Origin: Tateyamaria omphalii
GTDB taxonomy: Bacteria > Pseudomonadota > Alphaproteobacteria > Rhodobacterales > Rhodobacteraceae
Assembly: GCF_014651375.1 (NCBI RefSeq)
Contig: NZ_BMWT01000009.1
Coordinates: 52,704-116,703 of the forward strand
Reading direction: 5' to 3'
Length of the DNA: 64,000 nucleotides
Positions 37,628 through 47,014 of this stretch are shown here, in pieces. Under the pieces are notes generated by a model. It searched no databases, was not told the origin of the DNA, and saw only the letters and a list, made by a program, of their open reading frames with translations. The stretch's first letter is position 1, and each line of letters opens with the position of its first letter. Both the position numbers and the translations under genes were made by a program.

Positions 37628-37647
37628 TAGTACAGAAAAGTGTACTA
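37628..37647. promoter_or_regulatory. Probable HxlR operator
   Basis: TAGTACAGAAAAGTGTACTA is a perfect 7-6-7 inverted repeat just upstream of the HxlR gene (20 bases from its start) and in front of the divergent gene. HxlR-type operators often contain GTAC/TAC pairs. Confidence 0.75.
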
Positions 37648-37742
37648 CAATAAAAAATGTTGCCTACTTGCAGAAATGTACTTTCCGGATAGCTAGGGCG
37701 CAACCGTCACCCACGGCGGCCCAACACATGGAAAGTATGGCT

Positions 37743-38207
37743 ATGACGAATACAGCACGCAGCATTCAAAACCGCATTGAGAGCATTCTGGCAAATTGGG
37801 GAACGAGCAGCAACGGGTTGCCCGACGAAGCCACTTGGGACGCGTTGGCGCAATGCGCAAAGGATCAACCCGTCACGCTCGTGAACTTCTTCAAGATGCG
37901 TGACAGCGCGTCTTACCCCTCAGGAACGGCAATGGTTGAAGATAGAATTTCAGGACAGGACGCATTCCAACGGTATGCCGCCGTGAGCATACCCAGCGTC
38001 GAGCAGGCCGGCGGCAAATTTCTTATGGTCGCTCCATTTGCATGCACCTTCATCGGTCCAACAGAAGACTGGGACTTGGTTGCAATTGGATCGTACCCAA
38101 ACCCAGGCACGTTGCTCTCCCTTTTTGAAATGGATGCGTATCGTGAAGCGTACATTCACCGGGTGGCTGCCTGCCGTGACCAAAGGGTTTCACTCTGTCT
38201 GGGATAA
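37743..38207 (+). CDS. DUF1330-like protein
   Basis: A 154-residue protein of the dimeric alpha-beta barrel type: PVTLVNFFKMRDSASYPSG and LVAIGSYPNPGTLLSLFEMDAYREAY fit the DUF1330 family of unknown activity. Of three close ATGs, the third has GGAAAG at the right distance. It is divergent from the HxlR regulator, which commonly controls small oxidoreductases or such proteins. Confidence 0.75.
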   Translation: MTNTARSIQNRIESILANWGTSSNGLPDEATWDALAQCAKDQPVTLVNFFKMRDSASYPSGTAMVEDRISGQDAFQRYAAVSIPSVEQAGGKFLMVAPFACTFIGPTEDWDLVAIGSYPNPGTLLSLFEMDAYREAYIHRVAACRDQRVSLCLG

Positions 38208-38426
38208 GAGCAAAAGCCGGTCGCGAGTGCGGCGGCCTCGTTCGTAACAATTGTCTTTGGACCAAGGCCAGTTTAGCCCAAAGCGACCAGCGGAGCCCGA
38301 TGAGAGAATGCCGGAGAGGGCGAAACTCACTGGGGTGAAACTAGAACTCACCGGTCATTTTTTCTCTTGAGCCGAACCCTGCGTCATAGCTTAGAGCTTC
38401 GACTCAAGAAGAACGGAGCAACAGAT

Positions 38427-39518
38427 ATGAACGACACGACGCCGCTCATGACCGCCGCCGAATGCGCCCGTGAAATCGGGATCACGGTTCGGGCACTGCG
38501 GGTCTATGAGGATCATGGGCTGCTGTCTCCGCAGCGCTCGGCCAAAAACTGGCGGCTCTACGGAGCGCGCGAAATCAGTCGCCTGAACGAAATCCTCACG
38601 TTCAAAGCGATGGGCTTCAACCTTGCGCGGATCACTGAGTTGTTGTCGGGCCATGAAAGCGCCACGGACAGCATGTTGGCATTGCAGCAAGCCCGCTTGA
38701 CCGATCATCGCAAACGCCTTGATAGCAGTCTCAGTCTTGTCATGGCGTTGCGGGAAAAAACTGCGCGCGGAGAAATTTTGACCATCACCGATCTTGTGGC
38801 ACTGGCAAAGGAGATGCAGATGACCGACACCCCGACAAATGACGTCGCATGGAAACGCTATGAACAAATGCGTCCACGCGTTGAGATTGAAAGTGATCCC
38901 GAACAACTGACCGAGTATGTCGGGTATTACAGGCTCGCGGACGAGGCGGTGGCAGAGATCACAGTGACAGATGGCAAGATTTATCTGCGCATGTCAGGCC
39001 AGATGCGGGTTCAGATGTTTGCCGAGGCCCCAGACAAGTTTTTCCTCAAAGCCGTTGCCGCTCAGGTTGTCTTCGACCGAGGCCAGGACGCTGTGATCGC
39101 AGGGCTGACCATTCATCAAGACGGGCTGGAGCTGCCAGCCTCGCGTACGGATGAAGCAGGCTTTGCCGACGCAGAGGCTGCGCTCAAGGCGCGGGCCGCA
39201 CGCACAACTCCTGCGCCCGATAGTCAAAATAAGCTGCATAACATCATTGCCGACCATCGGACTGGAACGCCCGATTATGCTGCCATGACGCCAACGCTGG
39301 CGCAGGTAGTACGCGACCAATGCTCTTTGCTTGTCGACGAGTTGGAGCGGCTGGGCGCGGTAGAACAGGTCACATTCCGCCGTGTCGATGATCAAGGTTT
39401 CGATGTGTTCGATGTACAGTTTGAAAACGGCTTGATTGAATATGGGCTGAGTGCTGCATCAGACGGTCTGCTGGACGGGCTTTACATGCGGCCTGCGACA
39501 CGAGAAGCCGCACCCTAG
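38427..39518 (+). CDS. MerR-family transcriptional regulator with large C-terminal domain
   Basis: A 363-residue protein. Residues 8-75 form the MerR helix-turn-helix (AREIGITVRALRVYEDHGLLSPQRSAKNWRLYGAREI, quoted in part), followed by a coiled-coil dimerisation helix. From about residue 150 comes a domain like those joined to beta-lactamase-type proteins (LTEYVGYYRLADEAVAEITVTDG), then a helical end. Long MerR proteins of this kind usually bind a ligand. RBS AACGGAG precedes the ATG. Function and target unknown. Confidence 0.85.
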   Translation: MNDTTPLMTAAECAREIGITVRALRVYEDHGLLSPQRSAKNWRLYGAREISRLNEILTFKAMGFNLARITELLSGHESATDSMLALQQARLTDHRKRLDSSLSLVMALREKTARGEILTITDLVALAKEMQMTDTPTNDVAWKRYEQMRPRVEIESDPEQLTEYVGYYRLADEAVAEITVTDGKIYLRMSGQMRVQMFAEAPDKFFLKAVAAQVVFDRGQDAVIAGLTIHQDGLELPASRTDEAGFADAEAALKARAARTTPAPDSQNKLHNIIADHRTGTPDYAAMTPTLAQVVRDQCSLLVDELERLGAVEQVTFRRVDDQGFDVFDVQFENGLIEYGLSAASDGLLDGLYMRPATREAAP

Positions 39519-39831
39519 AGTGAAGAGGATAATTGTGGCTCAGAACGCCAATGGATCGCAAAACCGACGCCATAAGCGCTTCGATAAACCGCAGTAAAGT
39601 CCGCAATGAGCCCAGAGTGACCGATGCTGCGCCAACCATGTATGTCTGCTTTTCTCGGCGCGACCAAAAAAGTGACAAAATAAAAGGCGGTTTTGCCAAG
39701 GGTTTGTGGCGCAAGATTTCTCAACGATTCCGGCGACGGCGACGTCTGTGACGAAAACGACCGTTTTTGACGCGCAGGTTGTGGCAAGGAGTTTTTGTCA
39801 CTGCCTTCCAAGAGGTACGGTCGCTGATATA
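39519..39831. other. Non-coding stretch with no recognised gene
   Basis: About 310 bases with frequent stops in all frames on reading. It contains AAACGACCGTTTTTGACGC at 39755-39773, similar to a sequence 1.9 kb further on. No promoter consensus is obvious. Confidence 0.6.
39755..39773. repeat. 19-base direct repeat, left copy
   Basis: AAACGACCGTTTTTGACGC, containing the palindromic core AAACG-AC-CGTTT. The right copy at 41698 differs at two positions. The pair brackets two genes of unknown function. Confidence 0.5.
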
Positions 39832-40479
39832 ATGCTGCAAAATGGTTTGGAGCATGACGAGATGCCCGAAGAAAAGACGTTCTATGAACACCTTGTTCAA
39901 AGGTGGCAGAACAGCCGGCCAATCGCCATCGTGATCTTCTCAATGGTCGCTGTCCTTGCGGGTATAAGCGCCTATCAAACCTTGTCTGGATTTTGGTTCA
40001 ACCTTACCGACAACGGCGAAGAGCTTGCAGCATTCAATGACAACGTTCAGCCAATCTACTTTGAGGGGAGGGTAGCTACCCTGGTCGACCATGATTGCTT
40101 ACCAATAGATCAGATCGCTCGCGCCATAATCGAAATTCAACCTCGGCAAATTATCATTCGATCACACACATCGAAGGTGAACATTGGCATCAACCGCGAC
40201 CTCACGTTGGAGCGAGGAACACTGATCGGGAATGAGCTGCATGCCCGGCTGGGTGCAGATTATGAGGGTAAGATAGTAGTGATCGCCTTTGGCGGAGCGC
40301 TGACACAAGAGCATGAGGGCCAGTACCGCGAACGTGTCGAAGTATCCCTTTCAAACGACGTAGGCGTGCCTGTGGGTCATAGAGTTCTGGCCGCCAAGAT
40401 ACCCGCTCAAGGCTCTCTAGTGCCGCCTTCTGTCCCTGTACCGAGCGCCGGGTCACCTTGCCTGTTGACAGCGGGCTAG
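39832..40479 (+). CDS. Hypothetical single-pass membrane protein
   Basis: A 215-residue protein that I do not recognise. After a short cytoplasmic part it has one membrane helix (PIAIVIFSMVAVLAGISAY), then an extracytoplasmic domain with IARAIIEIQPRQIIIRSHTS and NRDLTLERGTLIGNELHARLG, a pattern like the peptidoglycan-binding OmpA-type loop but not certain. A second ATG ten codons in, with GACGAG in front, is equally likely as start. Base composition is lower in GC than the photosynthesis genes. Confidence 0.55.
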   Translation: MLQNGLEHDEMPEEKTFYEHLVQRWQNSRPIAIVIFSMVAVLAGISAYQTLSGFWFNLTDNGEELAAFNDNVQPIYFEGRVATLVDHDCLPIDQIARAIIEIQPRQIIIRSHTSKVNIGINRDLTLERGTLIGNELHARLGADYEGKIVVIAFGGALTQEHEGQYRERVEVSLSNDVGVPVGHRVLAAKIPAQGSLVPPSVPVPSAGSPCLLTAG

Positions 40480-40657
40480 CCACATTCTTTGCCAAAACAT
40501 GTACGTTTTTATCCTCGGCGATACCACCCGTTGTGGCCGTGCTGCTTTGGTCAGATACACGCATAGGCTGGATGGCCGGTCAGCATGATTGTCTTTAGTG
40601 GATAAAGCGACGCTTGCTTGATAAACTAAGAATACCTTCATGCAATGGAGTTTTGAT

Positions 40658-41638
40658 ATGTATAAAATTCTGCTCGTACTCGCGACAATGGTGAGCCCTT
40701 CCGTTTCGCACGCCCTTGGCAATTGCGAGGAATTTATTCGATATGATAGCAAGTCAATTAACAGCACCTTGTCCGCACAAATGTCATACATCAATTCGAT
40801 TTCGTCGGAGCAGTACGAACGAGATGATGAAGGTATTAAGACGAAGGCACAGTTCCCAATTCAGGGAATAATGGTTGGTGGTGAGGGAAACTGGGAAAAG
40901 TTTTCGGAGAAGCGCGCCGCCTTGAACGCCTTGACCCAGTGGGACTTGAACATCGATCGCTCACTGCAGGTTAGCCTGAACTATGTATCCGAAGGAAGTT
41001 GGGCGGCGGTTCTGGACTGCCTCCGGCTTCGGAGTAACGGACTCTACCTTGCGCCCCTACAGTCCTCATCTTCGACGCTTAGTATTGTTGTGGGGTACCG
41101 CGCACCGTCGTCTTCTGTGGGCGAAATTCCGCTGAACTGGACTGTTGACGGGGGCACCGTTGGTGCGGCTGCCGACAAAATCAAACGCGGGGACGAGGAA
41201 GTGGTATCCATTGCCCGAATTCCCGATCGCGATCTGAGTGTAGTCGCTTCTGGCGGTGGTCTTAGGAGCAATCAAGTCTATTTTAGAGTACCGCCGGACG
41301 TACCTGGCGTCGCCCCCGCGCGGACTTGGCAGACGTGGGTGCGCGGCGCAATCGATCCTTCAAGGCAGTTTCACGTTGGGTACGGCGCGGCACAAGGCAC
41401 CAAGCTTCCAAATCGAGTAGTTTGTCAGCATCACTCAGTTGTCTCAGGGCAGCATGGACCTGAGCAATCTGAGGAGGAGCACTTCGGTCATACGGAGTAC
41501 GCATTCATAAACCGTCAAGACCTTTGGTTTGGCGACAATCATGTATGGGAGGTCACCGCGAACGGGATCAAAGTGAAAAGCTTAAGCGGGAATGTGATGA
41601 GGTTTCTTGCTCACGATATTTCGATCTCCTGCCGTTAA
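40658..41638 (+). CDS. Secreted protein of unknown function
   Basis: A 326-residue protein. Residues 1-19 form a signal peptide (MYKILLVLATMVSPSVSHA). The mature part has two Cys in the N-terminal third and two near the end (VVCQHH, ISISCR), likely disulfides, and no domain that I can name. The ATG with TGGAG nine bases upstream was chosen over one six codons earlier. AT-rich codon use compared with crtC on the left and tspO on the right suggests recent acquisition. Confidence 0.65.
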   Translation: MYKILLVLATMVSPSVSHALGNCEEFIRYDSKSINSTLSAQMSYINSISSEQYERDDEGIKTKAQFPIQGIMVGGEGNWEKFSEKRAALNALTQWDLNIDRSLQVSLNYVSEGSWAAVLDCLRLRSNGLYLAPLQSSSSTLSIVVGYRAPSSSVGEIPLNWTVDGGTVGAAADKIKRGDEEVVSIARIPDRDLSVVASGGGLRSNQVYFRVPPDVPGVAPARTWQTWVRGAIDPSRQFHVGYGAAQGTKLPNRVVCQHHSVVSGQHGPEQSEEEHFGHTEYAFINRQDLWFGDNHVWEVTANGIKVKSLSGNVMRFLAHDISISCR

Positions 41639-41997
41639 GAGCTGGCCCGGAGAGACGGGGCCTTCTCGCCTTGGGATTGAAAGCGCAATTTGGATCGAAA
41701 CGACCGTTTGTGACACAGTCAAAACGTCCGAAGCCGACTTTGGCGCAGCTGCAGCGAAATGGTGCTCCGTCCCGTTAAACCGACCTCAAGCCGGTCCAGC
41801 ATAAGCCCGTGGGTTGGTGTCGCACCAAAGATTCGGCAGCGCTTTATGCTGGCCAAGCACATTCCACAGAAATTCTGTTCAAGGCAGCACCCAAAACACC
41901 AGCCCGCCGGGACGGGCTTGTGTTGGACCGGCGCCCTCGGCTTGTTCCGGTCTGCCCAGCAAACTGAAAGGCGGTCGATTTGTCCGTGTACAAACCC
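41639..41997. other. Non-coding stretch between the inserted block and tspO
   Basis: About 360 bases with no gene that I can support. The right copy of a 19-base repeat lies at its left end. CCAGCATAAGCCCGT and similar words recur but show no clear structure. Likely the scar where the crtC-tspO linkage was broken. Confidence 0.55.
41698..41716. repeat. 19-base direct repeat, right copy
   Basis: AAACGACCGTTTGTGACAC, 17 of 19 bases equal to the copy at 39755 and in the same orientation, 1943 bases apart. Confidence 0.5.
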
Positions 41998-42480
41998 TCA
42001 CCCCGCCTGAACGGACCCCTTCGCCGCCTCTTCCGGGTTCAAGCGCCACACCCCCCAGTTCAATGATGCGGCAATCGTGACCCACACCAGATACGGCACA
42101 AACAGCACTCCAGCCAGCGTATCCACCTGCCACAGCGCCAGCATCGCACTCAACACGGTCACCCACAAAACGCCAATGATCGCCATGCCCAGCTTGATAT
42201 TGCGCAGGCCAAAGAACACCGGCGTCCACAGGCCGTTGAACGCGATCTGCATGGCCCAGAACGCCATGGCAACCCCGTTGCCCTCGGCCATCGCCGCCCG
42301 CGCGCCAGCCACTGCCATGCAGACGTAGAGCACCATCCATGTGACGGGGAACACCCAGTCGGGCGGGGTCCAGCTTGGCTTCGACAGCGACCTGTACCAT
42401 GGGCCCGGCGGGAACAGCCCACCGGTCACGCCCGCGCCAAGGCAGGCGGCGAAAAAGATGCAGAACAAAAGCCAGAACAT
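41998..42480 (-). CDS. tspO: TspO/MBR family tryptophan-rich sensory protein (CrtK)
   Basis: A 160-residue five-helix membrane protein. WYRSLSKPSWTPPDWVFPVTWMVLY and WAMQIAFNGLWTPVFFG are the family signatures. In Rhodobacter TspO exports tetrapyrroles or senses oxygen and tunes pigment gene expression. The start MFWLLFC lies four bases after crtB's stop, so it is the last gene of crtI-crtB-tspO. Confidence 0.95.
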   Translation of the reverse strand: MFWLLFCIFFAACLGAGVTGGLFPPGPWYRSLSKPSWTPPDWVFPVTWMVLYVCMAVAGARAAMAEGNGVAMAFWAMQIAFNGLWTPVFFGLRNIKLGMAIIGVLWVTVLSAMLALWQVDTLAGVLFVPYLVWVTIAASLNWGVWRLNPEEAAKGSVQAG

Positions 42481-42484
42481 GGGA

Positions 42485-43519
42485 TCACGTAACCCGTGCG
42501 CGGGTCCCAATCAAGCTTGCCCGATCCGCCTGCCGCTTCGCCTCAAGGGCTGCCAACGCCTCGAACAGGCTGTCGCTGCGGCTGGGTCGTGCCCCGGTGG
42601 CCGCGGCATCGACAAGAAACTCTACCTCCGGCAGCGGCTTAGCATAAAGGACAGCCGATTGCGGCATCACCATGCTCGTCCCGCTCAGCGCCACCGATTG
42701 CGCCAGCCACCCCAGCTTCTGCGCCTTCGATGTCCGCGCCCGGGCCGAGATGCTGTCATACCCCATGCTCGTCAACCGCCCGCCGATGCCCGCATAGATG
42801 AACCGCGCTGCGTAAATCCCCGGACGGCACCCGCGCGGCAACGCTGCAATTCCCGCTTCCGAGCGGTAATAGAGCCTGTTTGCTTCCATCACGAGCCGCT
42901 TGACCATGGCCCGCACCGCCTTGGTCGGGCGCGGGTCCGCAAAGAAACCTTCCGGCGTCATACCCGCCTCATCCAGCCACTCCGTCGGCAGGTACAGGCG
43001 GCGCTCCAACGCATCCTCACCCACATCGCGGGCAATGTTCGTGAGCTGCATCGCGACGCCCAGATCACAGGCCCGCGCCAGCGCATCGCCGTCGCGCACG
43101 CCCATCAGAACACACATCATCGCCCCAACAGCAGAGGCCACCCGAGCTGAGTAATCCTTGACCCCCGACAGCGTTGCATAGGTCCGCGCCTCCGCATCCC
43201 ACGCAAGCCCTTCCAGCAGGGCATCCGGCAAAGCACGTGGCATCTCGAACTGTTCCACAACAGCAGCAAAGGCCCGATCCGGCGCGGCATCCTTCGGCGT
43301 CCCTGCATAAACCAGGTCCAACCGATCCCGCAGGCGCAGCACGGCCTCCACCTTCTCGGCTTTCAGGTCCACCTCGTCATCGGCCAAGCGGCAAAACGCA
43401 TAGAGCGCCAGCGCCGGGTCGCGCACCCGCTTGGGTAACAGCTTGGATGCAGCATGAAAGGACAGCGACCCATGGCGGATCGCCTCCGTGCAGGCCTCAA
43501 GATCACGCGGATCAATCAT
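42485..43519 (-). CDS. crtB: Phytoene synthase
   Basis: A 344-residue prenyltransferase joining two geranylgeranyl diphosphates head to head. The first Asp-rich motif is YAFCRLADDEVD and the second LTNIARDVGEDALERRLYLP. It overlaps the crtI stop by four bases. Committed step of carotenoid synthesis. Confidence 0.97.
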   Translation of the reverse strand: MIDPRDLEACTEAIRHGSLSFHAASKLLPKRVRDPALALYAFCRLADDEVDLKAEKVEAVLRLRDRLDLVYAGTPKDAAPDRAFAAVVEQFEMPRALPDALLEGLAWDAEARTYATLSGVKDYSARVASAVGAMMCVLMGVRDGDALARACDLGVAMQLTNIARDVGEDALERRLYLPTEWLDEAGMTPEGFFADPRPTKAVRAMVKRLVMEANRLYYRSEAGIAALPRGCRPGIYAARFIYAGIGGRLTSMGYDSISARARTSKAQKLGWLAQSVALSGTSMVMPQSAVLYAKPLPEVEFLVDAAATGARPSRSDSLFEALAALEAKRQADRASLIGTRARVT

Positions 43520-45042
43520 GTCACTGCATCCGGCACCAATTGCGCCAGAACCTCCGCCGTTGAAATCACCCCCGGCACGCCCGCGCCGGGATGGGTCCCC
43601 GCCCCCACCAGATACAGCCCCTCAGCCTCTTCACTCACGTTATGCGGCCGGAACCAGGCCGACTGCAGAATTCGCGGCTCAATCGAAAATCCCGCCCCAT
43701 GCGGCGACAAGTACCGATCCCGGAAGGTCTCGGGTGTGAACACTTGCTCGGTGCTGATTTTCGACCCTAATCCAGGCAAAAGCTGATCTTCGAGCACGGC
43801 CAATACCTTGGCCTTGTACGCCTCCGCCTCCGTCGCCCAGTCCACACCGCCATGCCCCAGATGCGGCACAGGGCTGAGAACGTAAAACGTATCATCCCCC
43901 TCCGGCGCAACTGAGGGGTCCGTAACGGACGGACGATGCACATAAAGGCTCATGTCATCCGCCAGCTTGCCCTTGATGAAGATGTCCTTCAGCAACCCGG
44001 TGTAGCGCGGCCCATTCAGGATGGTGTGATGCCCCACATCACCCCACTGCCCCCGCGTGCCCTTGGTCCCGAAATACCAGACAAACAGGCTCATCGAATA
44101 ACGCGTGCGCTTCAACTTGGCGGGCGTCCACCGCTTCTTCGGCACAGCCCGCATCAACCGATCATAGGTGTGGCCAGCATCGGCATTGGACACGACCACA
44201 TCAGCGCCCAGCTCCAGCCCCGACTCCAACCGTACGCCACGCACACGGCCCTCATCGACGACAATCTCATCGACCTGCGTGTCCATCAGCAGCGTACCGC
44301 CCTGATCCTCGACCACATCGGCCATCTTCCGGGCCATCCCGGCCAAGCCACCCATGGCATAATGCACGCCAAATTCCTTCTCGAGGTAGCTCACCAGGAT
44401 ATACATGCTGGTCACATGGGTCGGGTCACCGCCGATAAAGAGCGGGTGGAACGAAAACGCCATGCGCAGCTTGTCATTGCGGAACCGGCGCGCCGCATGG
44501 GCATAGACCGACCGATCAGCCCTCAGCATCCCAAACGTGGGCAGCACCTTCACCAACTCCCACAGCTGGTGCATGGACCGACGGCCCAGATCCTCGAAGC
44601 CAAACCAGTACCGCTTGGCACTGTCGCGCAGGAACGCATCAAAACCCGCCACATCGCGCGGCTCGATCTTGGCCACCTCTTCGCGCATGGCATTGGTGTC
44701 GTGCTGGGCCACAAACTTGGTCCCATCCGGCCACCGGATTTCATAGAACGGATCAAGCGACCGCAGATCCACATCATCCTCGAACCGCCGACCACAGGCG
44801 GCCCACAGCTCGCGATAAAGCTGCGGCACGGTCACAATGGTCGGCCCCAGATCAAACCGATGCCCGTCCTGCCAAATGGCCGATCCACGGCCACCCGGCA
44901 CATCCAACTTGTCTATGACGGTGACGGTGTACCCCTTGGCGCCAAGACGCATAGCGGCAGCAAGCCCCCCCAAACCGGCACCAATGACAATGGCGCGGTT
45001 GCCCGCTCGGGTCTTTGATTCGATGGGATCAAGGCGTGTCAT
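43516..45042 (-). CDS. crtI: Phytoene desaturase
   Basis: A 508-residue FAD enzyme that desaturates phytoene (three steps to neurosporene in the spheroidene pathway). AIVIGAGLGGLAAAMRLGAKGY is the FAD fold and LYLVGAGTHPGAGVPGVIST the C-terminal signature. It is divergent from crtA with one PpsR site in the gap. Confidence 0.97.
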   Translation of the reverse strand: MTRLDPIESKTRAGNRAIVIGAGLGGLAAAMRLGAKGYTVTVIDKLDVPGGRGSAIWQDGHRFDLGPTIVTVPQLYRELWAACGRRFEDDVDLRSLDPFYEIRWPDGTKFVAQHDTNAMREEVAKIEPRDVAGFDAFLRDSAKRYWFGFEDLGRRSMHQLWELVKVLPTFGMLRADRSVYAHAARRFRNDKLRMAFSFHPLFIGGDPTHVTSMYILVSYLEKEFGVHYAMGGLAGMARKMADVVEDQGGTLLMDTQVDEIVVDEGRVRGVRLESGLELGADVVVSNADAGHTYDRLMRAVPKKRWTPAKLKRTRYSMSLFVWYFGTKGTRGQWGDVGHHTILNGPRYTGLLKDIFIKGKLADDMSLYVHRPSVTDPSVAPEGDDTFYVLSPVPHLGHGGVDWATEAEAYKAKVLAVLEDQLLPGLGSKISTEQVFTPETFRDRYLSPHGAGFSIEPRILQSAWFRPHNVSEEAEGLYLVGAGTHPGAGVPGVISTAEVLAQLVPDAVT

Positions 45043-45061
45043 CTCTCCAAAACAATACGAG

Positions 45062-45079
45062 TGTCTAGTTTAGTTGACA
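45062..45079. promoter_or_regulatory. PpsR/CrtJ site between crtI and crtA
   Basis: TGTCTAGTTTAGTTGACA matches TGT-N12-ACA. A second site was not found in this 94-base gap, unlike the other two control regions. Confidence 0.88.
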
Positions 45080-45136
45080 ATTTCTTTTCCACCGATAGGC
45101 TGAATCCTGTGCCAAAGGGCACGCTGCCAGTGCGAC

Positions 45137-45847
45137 ATGATGAACCAAACGACCTCCATATCCTTCTTCCGTTTCCCACGGTGGCGCGACCGGGCATGGG
45201 CGCTGACTATGATGGGCGGCGCACGGATGGCCATGGCGCGCGTGCCGGACCTGGGCTTCTGGAAACTCTGCGGCTCCGGCACGGGCGAAGGGTTCACACC
45301 GGTGCCAAACACAGCTGTCTACGCCATCCTGTGCACATGGCCTGACGAAACGACAGCCCGATGGCGACTGGAAAATACAAAGATCTTCAAACGCTACCGC
45401 GCCCGCGCCTCCGAACATTGGACCGTCTTCCTCGCCCCCACCTCCGCCCGAGGCGCCTGGAGCGGAAAAACACCGTTTTCCTCTGTGTCAGAGCCGAAAT
45501 CAGGGCCTCTCGCAGCCCTCACCCGCGCCACGATCAAACCCCGTATCCTGACGAAATTCTGGGGCCGCGTCCCCGACATCTCGGCCATGATCGGCAGTGA
45601 TCCAAACGTCGTCTTCAAGATCGGGATCGGCGAGGTTCCCATGCTGCACCAGGTCACCTTCTCCATCTGGCCGGGCCAGCATGAAATGGCACAATTCGCC
45701 CGCACCAATGGCCCCCATGCCCAAGCCATCAAAGCCGTCCGCGACGGCGCATGGTTCCGGGAAGAGCTTTATGCCCGCTTCGCCATCCTCGGTGACAGCG
45801 GCACATGGGGCGGCACCAGCCCGCTGGAAGGACTGCAGCTGCAATGA
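45137..45847 (+). CDS. crtA: Spheroidene monooxygenase
   Basis: A 236-residue heme-type oxygenase that adds the 2-keto group to spheroidene, giving spheroidenone, the red aerobic carotenoid of this group. [21 protein letters not shown] and [22 protein letters not shown] are typical. Two ATGs are adjacent at the start. Its stop overlaps bchI (ATGA), so crtA and bchIDO form one unit. Confidence 0.93.
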   Translation: MMNQTTSISFFRFPRWRDRAWALTMMGGARMAMARVPDLGFWKLCGSGTGEGFTPVPNTAVYAILCTWPDETTARWRLENTKIFKRYRARASEHWTVFLAPTSARGAWSGKTPFSSVSEPKSGPLAALTRATIKPRILTKFWGRVPDISAMIGSDPNVVFKIGIGEVPMLHQVTFSIWPGQHEMAQFARTNGPHAQAIKAVRDGAWFREELYARFAILGDSGTWGGTSPLEGLQLQ

Positions 45848-46851
45848 CGAAAACGCCCTTCCCCTTCTCCGCCATTGTTGGTCAGGACGATATGAAACGG
45901 GCCATGATCCTGACAGCGATCGACCCCGGCATCGGCGGCGTTCTGGTGTTTGGCGACCGGGGCACAGGCAAATCCACCGCTGTGCGTGCGCTCGCCGCCC
46001 TCCTGCCCCCGATCACGGCCGTACAAGGTTGCCCGATCAACGCCGAAAACTACGCAGACTGCCCCGATTGGGGCAATGTAGAGACGAAAAAGACCCGCAA
46101 GGTCCCGACCCCCGTCATCGATCTGCCCCTCGGCGCCACCGAGGACCGCGTGGTCGGTGCTTTGGACATCGAACGCGCCCTCACACGGGGCGAAAAGGCC
46201 TTTGAACCCGGCCTGCTGGCGCGCGCGAACCGAGGCTACCTCTACATTGACGAGGTCAACCTGCTCGAAGACCACATCGTTGACCTCCTGCTCGACGTCG
46301 CCCAATCCGGCGAAAACGTGGTCGAACGCGAGGGGCTTTCCATCCGCCACCCTGCCCGCTTTGTGCTTGTGGGCTCCGGGAACCCCGAGGAAGGCGAATT
46401 GCGCCCCCAACTGCTCGACCGGTTCGGTCTGTCTGTCGAAGTACGCAGCCCAAACGACGTCGCCCAACGGATCGAAGTCATCAAACGCCGCGACGCCTTT
46501 GAGTCAGACTTCGACGCCTTCATGGCGCTTTACACCAAGGAAGACGCCAAGATTCGCCGCAAGATCCTCGCCGCGCGCAAGCTCTTGCCGCAGATCGAAA
46601 CACCCGACGACATCCTGCACGACTGCGCAGAACTCTGCATCGCGCTCGGCTCCGACGGGTTACGCGGCGAACTCACCCTGCTTCGCGCCGCCCGCGCCCT
46701 CGCGGCCTTCGACAAGAAAAAGGTGCTCACCCGCGATCACCTAAAACGCATCGCGCCCATTGCCCTGTCTCACCGCCTGCGCCGCGACCCGCTGGACGAG
46801 GCAGGCAGCACAACGCGCGTCAACCGCACGGTCGACGCCGTGCTGACATGA
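45844..46851 (+). CDS. bchI: Magnesium chelatase subunit I
   Basis: A 335-residue AAA+ ATPase that, with BchD and BchH, inserts Mg into protoporphyrin IX. Walker A is [20 protein letters not shown] is Walker B and [19 protein letters not shown] the sensor region. Translationally coupled to crtA. BchH is not in the window. Confidence 0.97.
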   Translation: MTKTPFPFSAIVGQDDMKRAMILTAIDPGIGGVLVFGDRGTGKSTAVRALAALLPPITAVQGCPINAENYADCPDWGNVETKKTRKVPTPVIDLPLGATEDRVVGALDIERALTRGEKAFEPGLLARANRGYLYIDEVNLLEDHIVDLLLDVAQSGENVVEREGLSIRHPARFVLVGSGNPEEGELRPQLLDRFGLSVEVRSPNDVAQRIEVIKRRDAFESDFDAFMALYTKEDAKIRRKILAARKLLPQIETPDDILHDCAELCIALGSDGLRGELTLLRAARALAAFDKKKVLTRDHLKRIAPIALSHRLRRDPLDEAGSTTRVNRTVDAVLT

Positions 46852-46858
46852 CGAGCAG

Positions 46859-46877
46859 GGCGGAGGACACCTCCGCC
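46859..46877. repeat. Short REP-like palindrome (family copy 3)
   Basis: GGCGGAGGACACCTCCGCC, identical to the copy in the pufC-dxs spacer. First of three in the bchI-bchD gap. Confidence 0.85.
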
Positions 46878-46909
46878 GTACGACACTGTCCCGCCACCTA
46901 TCCATGTAA

Positions 46910-46927
46910 GGCGGGGTTCACCCCGCC
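46910..46927. repeat. Short REP-like palindrome (family copy 4)
   Basis: GGCGGGGTTCACCCCGCC, with TAA before it, as in copies 2 and 5. Confidence 0.8.
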
Positions 46928-46981
46928 AGCTTACACACCCCACAGCGCGCACCGCTCAAGTGCATCGTGCCGCCTCAGTAA

Positions 46982-47000
46982 GGCGGACGTGTCGTCCGCC
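46982..47000. repeat. Short REP-like palindrome (family copy 5)
   Basis: GGCGGACGTGTCGTCCGCC, an 8-3-8 inverted repeat 14 bases before the bchD start codon; it could hide the ribosome site. Confidence 0.8.
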
Positions 47001-47014
47001 CAAGTCAGCACGCA

